DNA from: Bacillus_BA fengqiuensis
GTDB lineage: Bacteria > Bacillota > Bacilli > Bacillales > Bacillaceae_H
Direction: 5' to 3' (one strand)
DNA length: 64,000 bases
Assembly: GCA_030813035.1 (NCBI GenBank)
Contig: JAUSTV010000003.1
In this document: positions 32,490 to 40,965 of the stretch, piece after piece
Numbering within the stretch: the stretch's first letter is position 1
How the letters are laid out: each line of letters begins with the position of its first letter
Translations under genes and position numbers: made by a program
The notes under the pieces: model-generated
Database searches by the model: none
Told to the model about the DNA's origin: nothing
Seen by the model: only the letters and a program-made list of their open reading frames with translations

Positions 32490-34253
32490 TTACCTATTTT
32501 TTGCTTGATCCATTTTATACAGCTCTTGAACGATATCATAATACATACTGTTTGTCACCGCTTTAGAGCTTGTGGTGGAAAGATCGACTACAACTAGAGC
32601 ATATTTCGGGTGAGAGGCGGGAAAATAACCGGCGAACCATTTATTCACCGAGTTTTTTTCATCTCCCAATTCCGCCGTTCCGGATTTGCCAGCTACTTCG
32701 TACGGCAATGTTTGAAATCTTCTCCCTGTCCCCTTTTCATGAGTAACCACTTGGCGTAAAAGCTTTTGAAGCTGCACCGCCGTATAAGGCTCAATCGCTT
32801 CTCCCTTTACTTTTTGCTGTTTGAACTGATACAAGGAAGCACCATTCTTATACTGAATTTGATTCACCGCTTTTATCGTATATCTTTCACCGCCCCTTGC
32901 TATCGTGGCCATCATGTTGGCTACCGCAAGAGGAGTCACCCTCACATCTTTTTGTCCGATTGCGGTTTGACTTACTTCTTTCCAATGTCTCCGAGAGCTT
33001 TCCGTTTGCCAGACAACTCCCCGCTTTTCTTCTTTTAATTGTCGAAAGTGATCAAAATGAAACACATCTCCACTCCAGCCGGCTAAATCTGTTAATCCCA
33101 GCTTCACTGCATATGTCTCCAGTAGATCAGAATCTTTTGCCGTGATTTCATTTGCTATTTCTCCGAATGTATAGTTACAGCTTCTTGCAAAACTGTCTTC
33201 AAAGGTTAATGGACCCATTTTGGAGTCTTCTTGTAGTTCCTCTTTATATATATTTAGGTTACAATCAAATAATCGATTGTAAATATCGGCACGCTCTTCA
33301 ATCGCGGCAGCGGCGACGACGGTTTTAAAAATGGACCCTGGCACTTGAGGTGTCAGCATGCGGTTCTGGATTCCTTTGTTTTGATCATAAGGGTTGCTGT
33401 CGTTGATATCAGGCTTGCTTACGAGAGCGAGCAATTCATTTGTTTCGACATCAAGTAAAACGATGCCTCCCTTTTTCAAATCATATTTTTCGGCAATTTC
33501 CTCTGTCATCTTTTGACTTTCCTCATCTATGGTCGTTTCGATATTCACCGGATAGAAAGGGTTGGCTGTTCCCGTATACTTCACATCGATTCCAAACAAA
33601 GGCCCTCCGAAGCGGTCGACATGATAGAGCAGCTTTGATTCTTGTTCAGGAAGCAAAAATTCGTCAAATGATGATTGAAGTCCTGTAATGCCGACTGGCG
33701 TATGGAGAGACAATTCTCCCTTTTTTAAAGACTCTTCATATTTCTGCTCAATTAATTTCTCATTCTGCCTCACTACACCGATAAGATGATAAGCCAGAGG
33801 AAGTGAATTTTTTTGCTGTAAAGGAACCGCAAAAATGCCTGGATATTTTAATTCGTTAATTTGCTTCATTTGTGTGGAAGTAAGTTCTTTTTCTATTACT
33901 ACAGGTTTATTTTCAGTCCCTAATTCATTAATGAGCTCGCTGGAAGGAACCTCTATGATTTCTGCTACCCGCTTTGCGGGCCACTCCATTTTCTGCAGAA
34001 ATGGAAAAAGGACCAATCGGTTATTTGTTTCATACGTGAGTGGATAACCATTTCGTGAAATGAACTTTCCTCTTCCATCATCAATGGTCATCTCCTGTGT
34101 TCTTTGTTTTACACTTGCCTCAATTAAGTTCACTTTTTCTTTTGAAAACGATTCTGTGCTGATAAGCTGAATTTGCGCGAGTCTGCCAACCAGCAAAAAA
34201 ATTAAACCGATAATGACTGTAAGCAAAATATAAAAACGTTTTACTCTTTTCAT
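32490..34253 (-). CDS. pbpI: Class B penicillin-binding protein PBP4b
   Basis: 587-residue transpeptidase anchored by one N-terminal helix (about residues 7-26). The PBP dimer domain includes RLVLFPFL, and the transpeptidase domain carries SIFK in PGSIFKTVV (active-site serine and lysine), SCN in RSCNYTFGE, and KSGTAE. In B. subtilis PbpI (YrrR) is forespore-specific. Start ATG 34251-34253. Its Shine-Dalgarno GAGGTG is inside the right arm of a terminator-like hairpin (34261-34293), which suggests control by structure. Confidence 0.93.
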   Translation of the reverse strand: MKRVKRFYILLTVIIGLIFLLVGRLAQIQLISTESFSKEKVNLIEASVKQRTQEMTIDDGRGKFISRNGYPLTYETNNRLVLFPFLQKMEWPAKRVAEIIEVPSSELINELGTENKPVVIEKELTSTQMKQINELKYPGIFAVPLQQKNSLPLAYHLIGVVRQNEKLIEQKYEESLKKGELSLHTPVGITGLQSSFDEFLLPEQESKLLYHVDRFGGPLFGIDVKYTGTANPFYPVNIETTIDEESQKMTEEIAEKYDLKKGGIVLLDVETNELLALVSKPDINDSNPYDQNKGIQNRMLTPQVPGSIFKTVVAAAAIEERADIYNRLFDCNLNIYKEELQEDSKMGPLTFEDSFARSCNYTFGEIANEITAKDSDLLETYAVKLGLTDLAGWSGDVFHFDHFRQLKEEKRGVVWQTESSRRHWKEVSQTAIGQKDVRVTPLAVANMMATIARGGERYTIKAVNQIQYKNGASLYQFKQQKVKGEAIEPYTAVQLQKLLRQVVTHEKGTGRRFQTLPYEVAGKSGTAELGDEKNSVNKWFAGYFPASHPKYALVVVDLSTTSSKAVTNSMYYDIVQELYKMDQAKNR

Positions 34254-34260
34254 AAAAAGA

Positions 34261-34293
34261 AAACACCTCGTTACAAGTGTCGACGAGGTGTTT
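34261..34293 (-). promoter_or_regulatory. Terminator-like hairpin covering the pbpI ribosome site
   Basis: AAACACCTCG (34284-34293 on the minus strand) pairs with CGAGGTGTTT (34261-34270), followed by TTCTTTTT and then the pbpI ATG. CACCTC is an anti-Shine-Dalgarno for GAGGTG in the right arm. The same hairpin looks like an intrinsic terminator ending just before the start codon. The stem also has a T-run on the plus strand, but no plus-strand gene ends here. Confidence 0.7.
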
Positions 34294-34451
34294 CTTTTTA
34301 AATCATGAAATTCAAAAAAATTTCCAAAAGAATGGATATTACGACTTCATCTGCCCGAGCTGTACCCTACGGTCATTTCGACCCTTCCGATGAAACCAAA
34401 AAGCGGTTTCTTTGTCAGAAGCTCCAATGCCCTATGGGTATGAACAAACTC

Positions 34452-34502
34452 GCTCCGCTTTTCTTTAGTACTGTCTAGCTTCAGCGCCTCCGCTTTTCTT
34501 CT
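34452..34502 (-). repeat. Fragment of family A repeat, copy 4
   Basis: CGCTCCGCTTTTCTTTAG and GTCTAGCTTCAGCGCCTCC, then GCTTTTCTTC, are the inverse of the AAGAAAAGCGC and GGCGCTGGAGCTAGAC ends of copies 1 and 2. It runs up to the greA stop codon. The rest of the 250-bp gap holds a GAAACC/GGTTTC hairpin near 34393-34412 and the pbpI hairpin. Confidence 0.55.
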
Positions 34503-34979
34503 TTAGCTCACTGAGACGATACGTACGTTCATTTCGCCGCCTGGAGTTTGGACAACAACTTCGTCTCCGATTTGTTTGCCCATTAAGCTTTTGGCGATTG
34601 GAGAATCATTTGAGATTTTTCCTTCAAACGGATCTGCTTCCGCGCTTCCTACAATTGTATACGTTTCCTCTTCTCCGTCTGGCAGTTCAACAAATGTAAC
34701 CGATTTCCCTAAAGATACTGTTGTAGAGTTTTCTGCATCTTCTTGGATGATTTTAGCATTGCGAATCATATTTTCAAGTGTCGTAATACGGCCTTCAACA
34801 AAAGCTTGTTCTTCTTTTGCTGAATCATACTCAGAGTTCTCGGACAAGTCCCCGAAACTGCGTGCAATTTTAATGCGTTCTACCACTTCTTTACGCTTTA
34901 CTGATTTTAATTGCTCGAGTTCTTGTTCCAATTTCTCTTTACCTGCTTGTGTCATTGGAAATACTTTTTCTTGTGCCAT
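34503..34979 (-). CDS. greA: Transcription elongation factor GreA
   Basis: GreA rescues backtracked RNA polymerase by stimulating transcript cleavage. The 158-residue protein has the N-terminal coiled coil (EKLEQELEQLKSVKRKEVVERIKIARSFGDLSENSEYD, with the acidic tip D-L-S-E-N-S-E-Y) and the FKBP-like C-terminal domain (ISNDSPIAKSLMGKQIGDEVVVQTPGG). Normal length. ATG start. Single gene between the pbpI region and udk. Confidence 0.98.
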   Translation of the reverse strand: MAQEKVFPMTQAGKEKLEQELEQLKSVKRKEVVERIKIARSFGDLSENSEYDSAKEEQAFVEGRITTLENMIRNAKIIQEDAENSTTVSLGKSVTFVELPDGEEETYTIVGSAEADPFEGKISNDSPIAKSLMGKQIGDEVVVQTPGGEMNVRIVSVS

Positions 34980-35087
34980 AGCCCTACACTCCTTCTCATT
35001 TTAAAAGACATCTCTAACATGCTGATTCTTTTTTATGTATGAATGACAGAAATCTTAATCGAAATACACATCCACTTTTAAAGAGGC

Positions 35088-35231
35088 TGTTCAAAAAGTC
35101 CGGGAAAAATGACTGTCGAATTTCGGCGTCAGCTTGCTTTTCCGCTACTCACGTATTAACTGCATACGCTCCGTTGCTCAAAGCTACGCTTCCTTGAACT
35201 TCTCGGTCCTTTTTATCCTCCTTTTTGAACA
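35088..35231 (-). repeat. MITE-like repeat, family B copy 3
   Basis: 144 bp with TGTTCAAAAA/TTTTTGAACA ends, the same length as copy 1 and inverted to it. The reverse complement shares GGAGGATAAAAAGGACCGAG, ACGGAGCGTAT, TAATACGTGAG and AAATTCGACAGTC with copy 1. It lies in the 420-bp gap between greA and udk; I see nothing else there except A+T-rich DNA. Confidence 0.8.
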
Positions 35232-35402
35232 CTCACTTAAAGTATGATATGTTGAATCAGCTTGATGACGTTTTTGCATCATCAAGCTGAACTGTAAATG
35301 TCTTATTCTTTATAATTTGTGTTGCATGTGAAAAGAATATGAATATGTTAAAAATAATTTTTGAAATTTTTTCAAATAAATTCCGTCATCTCTGATATGT
35401 TA

Positions 35403-36038
35403 TTACAAAATGGCATTTTGTTCAAGAATTGTTTTAATCTTTGTCACCATTAGGTCGATTGCCACATGGTTTTGTCCGCCTTCTGGAATGATAATATCCG
35501 CATAACGTTTAGTTGGCTCAATGAATTGATTATGCATAGGACGAACGACTCCCACATATTGATCGACAACCGATTCCAGGGTACGGCCTCTTTCTTTAAT
35601 ATCCCGAAGCATACGGCGGATAATGCGAAGATCCGCATCCGTATCCACATATAGTTTGATATCCATTAAATTTCGAAGGCGCTCATCTTCTAATACTAAA
35701 ATGCCTTCTAGAATAATGACATCTTTTGGTTCCACATGAATGACTTCTTCCGAACGTGTATGCACCGTATAATCATAAACCGGTTTGTCAATGCTTCTGT
35801 AATGAAGCAATTCATTTAAGTGTTCGATCAATAGGTCATTATCAAACGCCAATGGATGATCATAATTCGTTTCCAGTCTTTCTTCAAGCGGAAGATGACT
35901 TTGATCCTTATAATAGTAATCCTGTTCGATCAACAAAATTGAATGGCCCTTAAAGCATTCGTAAATCGCTTTTGTGACGCTTGTCTTACCGGACCCCGAT
36001 CCTCCGGCAATCCCTATTACGACCGGCTTCTTCCCCAT
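35403..36038 (-). CDS. udk: Uridine kinase
   Basis: Udk phosphorylates uridine and cytidine in pyrimidine salvage. The 211-residue P-loop kinase has GIAGGSGSGKTSVT (Walker A), DQDYYYKD-type substrate segment (EQDYYYKDQSHLP), DHPLAFD, ILEGILVLED and RRMLRDIKERGRT (lid). It follows the yrrM-yrrN-yrrO genes with six bases from yrrO, so co-transcription is likely. Confidence 0.97.
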   Translation of the reverse strand: MGKKPVVIGIAGGSGSGKTSVTKAIYECFKGHSILLIEQDYYYKDQSHLPLEERLETNYDHPLAFDNDLLIEHLNELLHYRSIDKPVYDYTVHTRSEEVIHVEPKDVIILEGILVLEDERLRNLMDIKLYVDTDADLRIIRRMLRDIKERGRTLESVVDQYVGVVRPMHNQFIEPTKRYADIIIPEGGQNHVAIDLMVTKIKTILEQNAIL

Positions 36039-36044
36039 CTGTCG

Positions 36045-37310
36045 TTAAATCCCCTTTCGCATCATATTATATGGGAAGACAGGTTTGCCCACTTTAAATT
36101 TTACAATTTGAAGCGGATGGCGCGCTGCATCCAATTCATTTCCTTTTTCGTCCCAAATCGTCCCTACTACTTGTGTAAAGTTTTCGATTTCCGGACCGAA
36201 GAACTCCACTTCATCTCCTGGTTTGAAATGATTGCGTTGCTGCAATGTAACGATTTGTGTGTCCTCGTTATATTCTAGTACAAGACCGACAAAATCGTAT
36301 GTTGTCTTCTTGCTATGATTTCCAAACATTTGCTCTTTATGCCCAGGAACACCTTCAAAAAACGCCGGCGCTGTTTCGCGGTTCGCACACTTATCCAACT
36401 CATCAAGCCATTCTTGCTTGATAACGAAGTTTTCTGGGTCGGCACAGTAAGCATCAATCACTTTGCGATATACGCTGACAACCGTCGCTACATAGTGAAT
36501 TGACTTCATGCGCCCTTCAATTTTTAAGCTGTCGATTCCTAATTCGATCATTTTCGGAATGGATTGGATTAAGTTCAAGTCTTTCGGACTCATTGCAAAC
36601 GGAGCATCTTCTTCATGGAATAAAGCAACTTCGTTTTCACCTTGATCCAGCTGATATAGATCGTAATCCCAACGACATGATTGACAGCATCCCCCGCGGT
36701 TGGAATCACGTGCTGTCATATGGTTGCTCAACACACATCGTCCGGAGTAAGCAATACACATCGCACCGTGAATGAATGCCTCAATTTCAATATCGACTTT
36801 TTCTTTCATCTCACGAATTTCTTCTGCCCCTGTTTCACGCGCCAATACAACGCGCTCAAGTCCCTCTTCTTTCCAAAACTCAACAGCCTTCCAGTTTGAA
36901 AGGGATTGCTGCGTACTTAAGTGAACTTCCAGCTTAGGAGCAACACGTCGGCATGTTTCGATAATAAGAGGATCGGCTACGATAATTCCTGCCACTCCAG
37001 CCTCTTGCAATCCTTGTAAATATTCTTCTAGGCCGTCCAGATTTTCATTGTGGGCATAAATATTAGTTGTTACGTAAATTCTTGCTCCGTACTTGTTTGC
37101 AAATTGAACGCCTTCTGCCATTTCCTCTAATGAGAAGTTGTCGGCATTTGAACGAAGACCATATTCTCGTCCGCCGATAAATACGGCATCCGCACCGTAG
37201 TGAACGGCAACCTTTAATTTCTCAAGGTTACCGGCTGGCGCCAATAGCTCTGGCTTTTTGGTAATGACACGTTTGCCGTCAATCACTGTATCAATTTTCA
37301 CAGCCATCAT
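36045..37310 (-). CDS. yrrO: Peptidase U32 family tRNA hydroxylation protein YrrO (TrhP2)
   Basis: 421 residues, U32 family. AGNLEKLKVAVHYGADAVFIGG is the barrel start; AMCIAYSGRCVLSNHMTARDSNRGGCCQSCRW carries the four cysteines of the iron-sulfur region; KIEGRMKSIHYVATVV and a C-terminal beta domain follow. With YrrN it is needed in B. subtilis for prephenate-dependent 5-hydroxylation of U34 in tRNA, the step before YrrM. The name as peptidase is historical. Start ATG 37308-37310; a second ATG is adjacent. Confidence 0.92.
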   Translation of the reverse strand: MMAVKIDTVIDGKRVITKKPELLAPAGNLEKLKVAVHYGADAVFIGGREYGLRSNADNFSLEEMAEGVQFANKYGARIYVTTNIYAHNENLDGLEEYLQGLQEAGVAGIIVADPLIIETCRRVAPKLEVHLSTQQSLSNWKAVEFWKEEGLERVVLARETGAEEIREMKEKVDIEIEAFIHGAMCIAYSGRCVLSNHMTARDSNRGGCCQSCRWDYDLYQLDQGENEVALFHEEDAPFAMSPKDLNLIQSIPKMIELGIDSLKIEGRMKSIHYVATVVSVYRKVIDAYCADPENFVIKQEWLDELDKCANRETAPAFFEGVPGHKEQMFGNHSKKTTYDFVGLVLEYNEDTQIVTLQQRNHFKPGDEVEFFGPEIENFTQVVGTIWDEKGNELDAARHPLQIVKFKVGKPVFPYNMMRKGI

Positions 37311-37397
37311 TGTGACCTCCTCTAAATATAAAAATAGATTTTTTATTTATCTCTTCGATCTATAAAGTTCTGTTCATTGAAAAGATGTTAAAAGAAA

Positions 37398-37430
37398 ATT
37401 GAATGCATACGCTCTTTGTATGCATTCAAT
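37398..37430 (-). terminator. Hairpin between yrrN and yrrO
   Basis: ATTGAATGCATAC (37398-37410) and GTATGCATTCAAT (37418-37430), followed on the minus strand by TTTCTTTTAA. It lies 5 bp after the yrrN stop and could limit read-through into yrrO-udk. Confidence 0.75.
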
Positions 37431-37434
37431 TTCC

Positions 37435-38364
37435 TTAATAGACGGTTTCTTTGAAGAAGAAACCTGTGTCTAACGGACGATTTACAGGTTGAATCTCTTC
37501 GATCTCAGCTAACAAATCATCCTTTACATCTTCATATTCATCACGGTTCTCCACACACAAGTCGATTGCTTGACGGTATTTTTTCGTCACTTCGATCATG
37601 TACTCAGGGGTTTTTAGTACCCCGTCGATTTTAAATGAATCTACGCCCGCGTCAATCATCTCCGCCAATTCATCAATGATGCAAATATCGTTTGGGCTCA
37701 TGATATGCGTTCCATTTTCATCTTCGAAAATCGGATATTTATTTCCGCGTTCCTTATCATGTAAAAACATGTCCTTTTCCAAACGGCGGTTTTCCACTTC
37801 CATGACTTTATCTTGATAGAGGAAGTAGTTTCCTAACAGGGAACGTTTCGATTGAAACATACAAGTCATACCGTGAACTTGTACTTCTATTTCTACTTCA
37901 GCATTTTCTTTCATGTCAATAATGGAATCCATGCTTAATTCCCGTGCAAGAACAGCACGCTTGGCACCTTTTCTGCCCCAATAGTTACAGGTAAACCAGT
38001 TGGTTGCCGTTGTCTCTGTATTCCAGTGAAGTTGCATTTCCGGCGCTGATTCACGAGCCGCCATCAATACAGCCGGATCACCGAATACCACTGCATCGAC
38101 ACCCGCCTCTGCCAGAAACGAAAGATAATCCCCTAATTCGTCTACTTTATCATTATGAAAAAGGGCGTTCATGGCCACATACACTTTCTTGTTTTTTTCA
38201 TGGGCAATTTTTACAGCCTCGCTTACTTCTTTGCGTGTAAATTCACCTGCCAAGCGCAAGCCGTAGCGTTGTTCTCCAATCATAAAAGCATCTGCTCCAG
38301 CCTCAGCAAGCGGTGCAATGTCCGCAACAGATGTAGGTGTAACTAATAACTCAGGCTTTTTCAT
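37435..38364 (-). CDS. yrrN: Peptidase U32 family tRNA hydroxylation protein YrrN (TrhP1)
   Basis: 309-residue short U32 protein. It has the barrel repeats (LAEAGADAFMIGEQRYGLR, VYVAMNALFHNDKV, AEAGVDAVVFGDP, VQVHGMTCMFQSKRSLLGNY, AGVDSFKIDGVLK) but lacks the double-cysteine cluster and C-terminal domain of YrrO, the usual split between the two partners. Its start overlaps yrrM by four bases, so it is coupled to the methyltransferase of the same pathway. Confidence 0.92.
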   Translation of the reverse strand: MKKPELLVTPTSVADIAPLAEAGADAFMIGEQRYGLRLAGEFTRKEVSEAVKIAHEKNKKVYVAMNALFHNDKVDELGDYLSFLAEAGVDAVVFGDPAVLMAARESAPEMQLHWNTETTATNWFTCNYWGRKGAKRAVLARELSMDSIIDMKENAEVEIEVQVHGMTCMFQSKRSLLGNYFLYQDKVMEVENRRLEKDMFLHDKERGNKYPIFEDENGTHIMSPNDICIIDELAEMIDAGVDSFKIDGVLKTPEYMIEVTKKYRQAIDLCVENRDEYEDVKDDLLAEIEEIQPVNRPLDTGFFFKETVY

Positions 38365-39017
38365 GTCTCTTCACCTCTTCTTTTAGTAATGGCAATTCCA
38401 TCGCCAATTGGCAAAATCATCGTTTGAAAATCCGGGTGACTCATCAGCCAATCATTATATTTTTTTATCTTTGCCGTCAAACTTCGGATGCGCTTTGTTT
38501 CAATCGTCTCTTCCGCTTGTGCTACATATCCTTTAAAAAGCACGTTGTCAGAAATAATCATTCCATCCTTGCTTAAAAACGGTTCAAACAGCTCAAAAAA
38601 CTTTTGATATTGCCCTTTTGCAGCATCAATAAAAATCATGTCATACGGAGCTTTGCTTTGAATGGCCTCTGTCACCTCAAAAGCATCGCCGAATAGGACA
38701 TGAATTTGTTGTTCCTTGTTAGCTTTCCCAATAAAATAAAGAGCTTTATCATAGCGCTCTTTGTCTCGTTCAATCGTTACAATTTCGGCCTTTGGAACGG
38801 CGGTTGCCATCCGAATGGCGGAATAGCCAATGGCTGTACCGATTTCTAATATATTTGCAGGCTGCTGAATGCGTAAAAGCTGCAACAATGTTTCAATGCC
38901 AATGAGTTCCATAATCGGAACTTGCTCATCCTTTGCGTACTGCTCCATCTCTTCCATCAAAGACGGACGGGCCGGAATGAGGGATTCAATATACGTTTCC
39001 ACTTCTTTTGAAAGCAA
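38361..39017 (-). CDS. trmR: tRNA 5-hydroxyuridine methyltransferase TrmR
   Basis: 218-residue O-methyltransferase of the family that includes catechol methyltransferase. NILEIGTAIGYSAIRMA binds SAM, EIVTIERD ends beta 2, and MIFIDAAKGQY is the metal/catalytic segment with NVLFKG. In B. subtilis YrrM (TrmR) methylates 5-hydroxyuridine at tRNA position 34 to 5-methoxyuridine, broadening wobble reading. I take TTG 39015-39017 as the start, eight bases after GGAGG; upstream codons lie within the ribosome site. Followed by yrrN and yrrO. Confidence 0.93.
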   Translation of the reverse strand: MLSKEVETYIESLIPARPSLMEEMEQYAKDEQVPIMELIGIETLLQLLRIQQPANILEIGTAIGYSAIRMATAVPKAEIVTIERDKERYDKALYFIGKANKEQQIHVLFGDAFEVTEAIQSKAPYDMIFIDAAKGQYQKFFELFEPFLSKDGMIISDNVLFKGYVAQAEETIETKRIRSLTAKIKKYNDWLMSHPDFQTMILPIGDGIAITKRRGEET

Positions 39018-39151
39018 GGACACTTCCTCCAATCAGCGAAGTATTTTATCTATTCAAACGTTCAATTTGAACACTTCGTTTAAAATACAACCTTTATATT
39101 ATATCGGTTTTATCAGATTGAGTAAACCCGATATATTTTAACATATAGTTT

Positions 39152-39191
39152 AACTTCCATCAGCAAATATGCTCTAATGCTGATGGAAGTT
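39152..39191 (-). terminator. Terminator of mltG
   Basis: Perfect 14-bp stem (39152-39165 and 39178-39191) just after the mltG stop codon on the minus strand, followed by AAACTATATG. T-tract is weak. Confidence 0.75.
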
Positions 39192-39196
39192 GAACT

Positions 39197-40309
39197 TTAA
39201 GAACTCGAATTTGATTTTTTCGTAATATGAATGGCCTTTTGCTGATTATGTTCTTCCAATGTTTCTGTAAAAATCACTTCGCCGGTAGACGTTGCAAGGA
39301 AAAACAAGTAATCAGTCTCAGCCGGCTTCAGCGCAGCAATAATAGACATTTCTCCCGCATTGGCGATAGGCCCTGGAGGTATCCCCTTTACCTTATACGT
39401 ATTATATGGAGAGTCCACTTCCAAATCTTTATAATAAACTCGATCCTTATGCTTTCCAAGTGCATAAAGGACGGTTGGATCGGTTTGGAGCGGCATGCCA
39501 ATTTCTAAGCGATTGTAAAACACGCTGGCGATTTTTTCACGGTCCGTTTTTTGAGTTGCCTCTTCTTCAATAAGAGAAGCCATCGTCAATAATTTATGGC
39601 TCGTGACATTTTGGTCTTTCATCAATGGTTTATACACCTGAATGACATCATTTGTTTTTCCTACCATTTTATCCAAAATGTCTTCAATTGAAACTTTTTC
39701 GGTATAAAACGAATACGTTGCAGGGTAAAAATACCCTTCTAACGGATATTGGATGTTTTGAGCCAGCACTTCATCCGTAATTAAATCAGGATACTTTTGA
39801 CTCAACGTTTTGATAAACTGTTTATCCGACATTTTCTTCAATACTTCTTCTTCTGTATAACTCGTATTAGCCGCAATCGTTTCGGCAATTTGCCACAACT
39901 GACTTCCTTCTGGAATAGAAAGTCTAAATTTAGGTTTCTGGGCACTTTCCCCGCTTTGAAGACTTTTGATAATCTCTTTCATGTTCATCGTTTGAGAAAA
40001 AGCATAATTACCCGCTTGAAAACCTTGCTCGTTTTTCCATTTTACATAATAGCGGAAAATTCTCTCGTCATGAATGACTCCTTCTTTCTCCAACTCTCGG
40101 GCAATGGATCCAACTGATGAACCCGCTGGAATCATCACTTCAACAATATCTTTATTTTTTGGATTTACAGGTGATAAAGCCGAACTAATATATATAAAGG
40201 CACCGGCTGCGGTGCCGGCGATAAGCAAACTTATAATCGAAAAAAAGATTAACCATTTTTTAGGCCTTCGTCTCGATGATTGACCATTTACGTATAATGA
40301 GTTTGACAA
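39197..40309 (-). CDS. mltG: Endolytic murein transglycosylase MltG
   Basis: MltG cleaves nascent glycan strands in the membrane and acts with the elongation machinery. About 370 residues: basic start (RRRPKKW), one transmembrane helix (about 20-42), a LysM-like region (VMIPAGSSVGSIARELEKEGV), and the YceG domain with catalytic glutamate in LLTMASLIEEEATQ, then QTDPTVLYALG and SPYNTYKVKGIPPGPIANAG. Two TTG starts are possible: 40307-40309 (10 bases from GGAGG, chosen) and 40313-40315 (4 bases). Confidence 0.93.
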   Translation of the reverse strand: MSNSLYVNGQSSRRRPKKWLIFFSIISLLIAGTAAGAFIYISSALSPVNPKNKDIVEVMIPAGSSVGSIARELEKEGVIHDERIFRYYVKWKNEQGFQAGNYAFSQTMNMKEIIKSLQSGESAQKPKFRLSIPEGSQLWQIAETIAANTSYTEEEVLKKMSDKQFIKTLSQKYPDLITDEVLAQNIQYPLEGYFYPATYSFYTEKVSIEDILDKMVGKTNDVIQVYKPLMKDQNVTSHKLLTMASLIEEEATQKTDREKIASVFYNRLEIGMPLQTDPTVLYALGKHKDRVYYKDLEVDSPYNTYKVKGIPPGPIANAGEMSIIAALKPAETDYLFFLATSTGEVIFTETLEEHNQQKAIHITKKSNSSS

Positions 40310-40396
40310 AATCAATCATCCTCCCTTCACTGCGTTTTATTATACTACAATCTTTCGTCATTTTCGTCATGATTAGACAAAAAAATCCTTCCAATT

Positions 40397-40468
40397 CTCG
40401 TTGAATGGTCCTCCTTCTAGGAGGGTCATTCAACGAGATGGGATGCCGTACAAAGCACGGCATCCCAT
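40397..40468. other. Two adjacent strong hairpins between yrzB and mltG
   Basis: CTCGTTGAATG...TCCTCC (40397-40414) pairs with 40419-40437 with one bulge, and ATGGGATGCCGT (40438-40449) pairs perfectly with 40457-40468. They abut each other in the 320-bp gap upstream of mltG; neither has a clear T-tract. The rest of the gap is A+T-rich with the yrzB terminator at its far end. Confidence 0.7.
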
Positions 40469-40593
40469 TAAATACAATAAGCGGAAGCGAATCATATTTT
40501 CGAAAACCATCAAAAACAAAAAATATCAGCGATTTTGTCGAAACCCAGCAAGCATTGGATTTGAACCTCTTCAAATTTTCTTCCCTAATAAAA

Positions 40594-40633
40594 GCAAAAA
40601 GGGCTTCCTTTAATAAAAGGAAGCCCTTTTTGC
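40594..40633 (-). terminator. Terminator of yrzB
   Basis: Perfect 18-bp stem (40594-40611 and 40616-40633), GCAAAAAGGGCTTCCTTT type, loop of four, with T-run within the arm, directly after the yrzB stop codon. Confidence 0.95.
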
Positions 40634-40635
40634 TT

Positions 40636-40923
40636 TTATTCGCCCTCTTCTTCGTCTAAAAACGTGTTGAGCATTTCTTCGATTAAATCCCACTCTTCTT
40701 CCGATTCAATCGGTTGAAGCTCACCGTCTACACCGTTTTCGCCGGCAGTGAAGCTTGAGGCATGGATTTCAATTTCTTCTTCATCGTCTTGCTCGCTGCT
40801 CATTGGGTAGTAAAGAACGTAAGATTTCCCAAATTCTTCAGAGTCAAATGTAAATAATACCTCACATAATTGCTCATTGCCATTTTCATCGATTACTGTA
40901 ATATTTTTTTCACCATGTTCCAT
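40636..40923 (-). CDS. yrzB: YrzB family acidic protein (DUF1292)
   Basis: 95-residue, strongly acidic protein with the DUF1292 pattern: ITVIDENGNEQLCEVLFTFDSEEFGKSYVLYYP and an acidic C-terminus (SEEEWDLIEEMLNTFLDEEEGE). Function unknown. It is the last gene of alaS-neighbouring ireB-yrrK-yrzB, the conserved order in Firmicutes. ATG 40921-40923 with GAGGTG upstream. Confidence 0.92.
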   Translation of the reverse strand: MEHGEKNITVIDENGNEQLCEVLFTFDSEEFGKSYVLYYPMSSEQDDEEEIEIHASSFTAGENGVDGELQPIESEEEWDLIEEMLNTFLDEEEGE

Positions 40924-40965
40924 TGTTTAGCACCTCATTTTTTTATTAAGTAATTTCTCTCGTTG

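Noticed and set aside
34576..35004. 142-codon plus-strand frame opposite greA
   Set aside because: Antisense shadow, serine-rich low-complexity product.
40260..40574. 104-codon minus-strand frame upstream of mltG
   Set aside because: It runs through the two intergenic hairpins, lacks a ribosome site at its start, and overlaps the mltG start in another frame.
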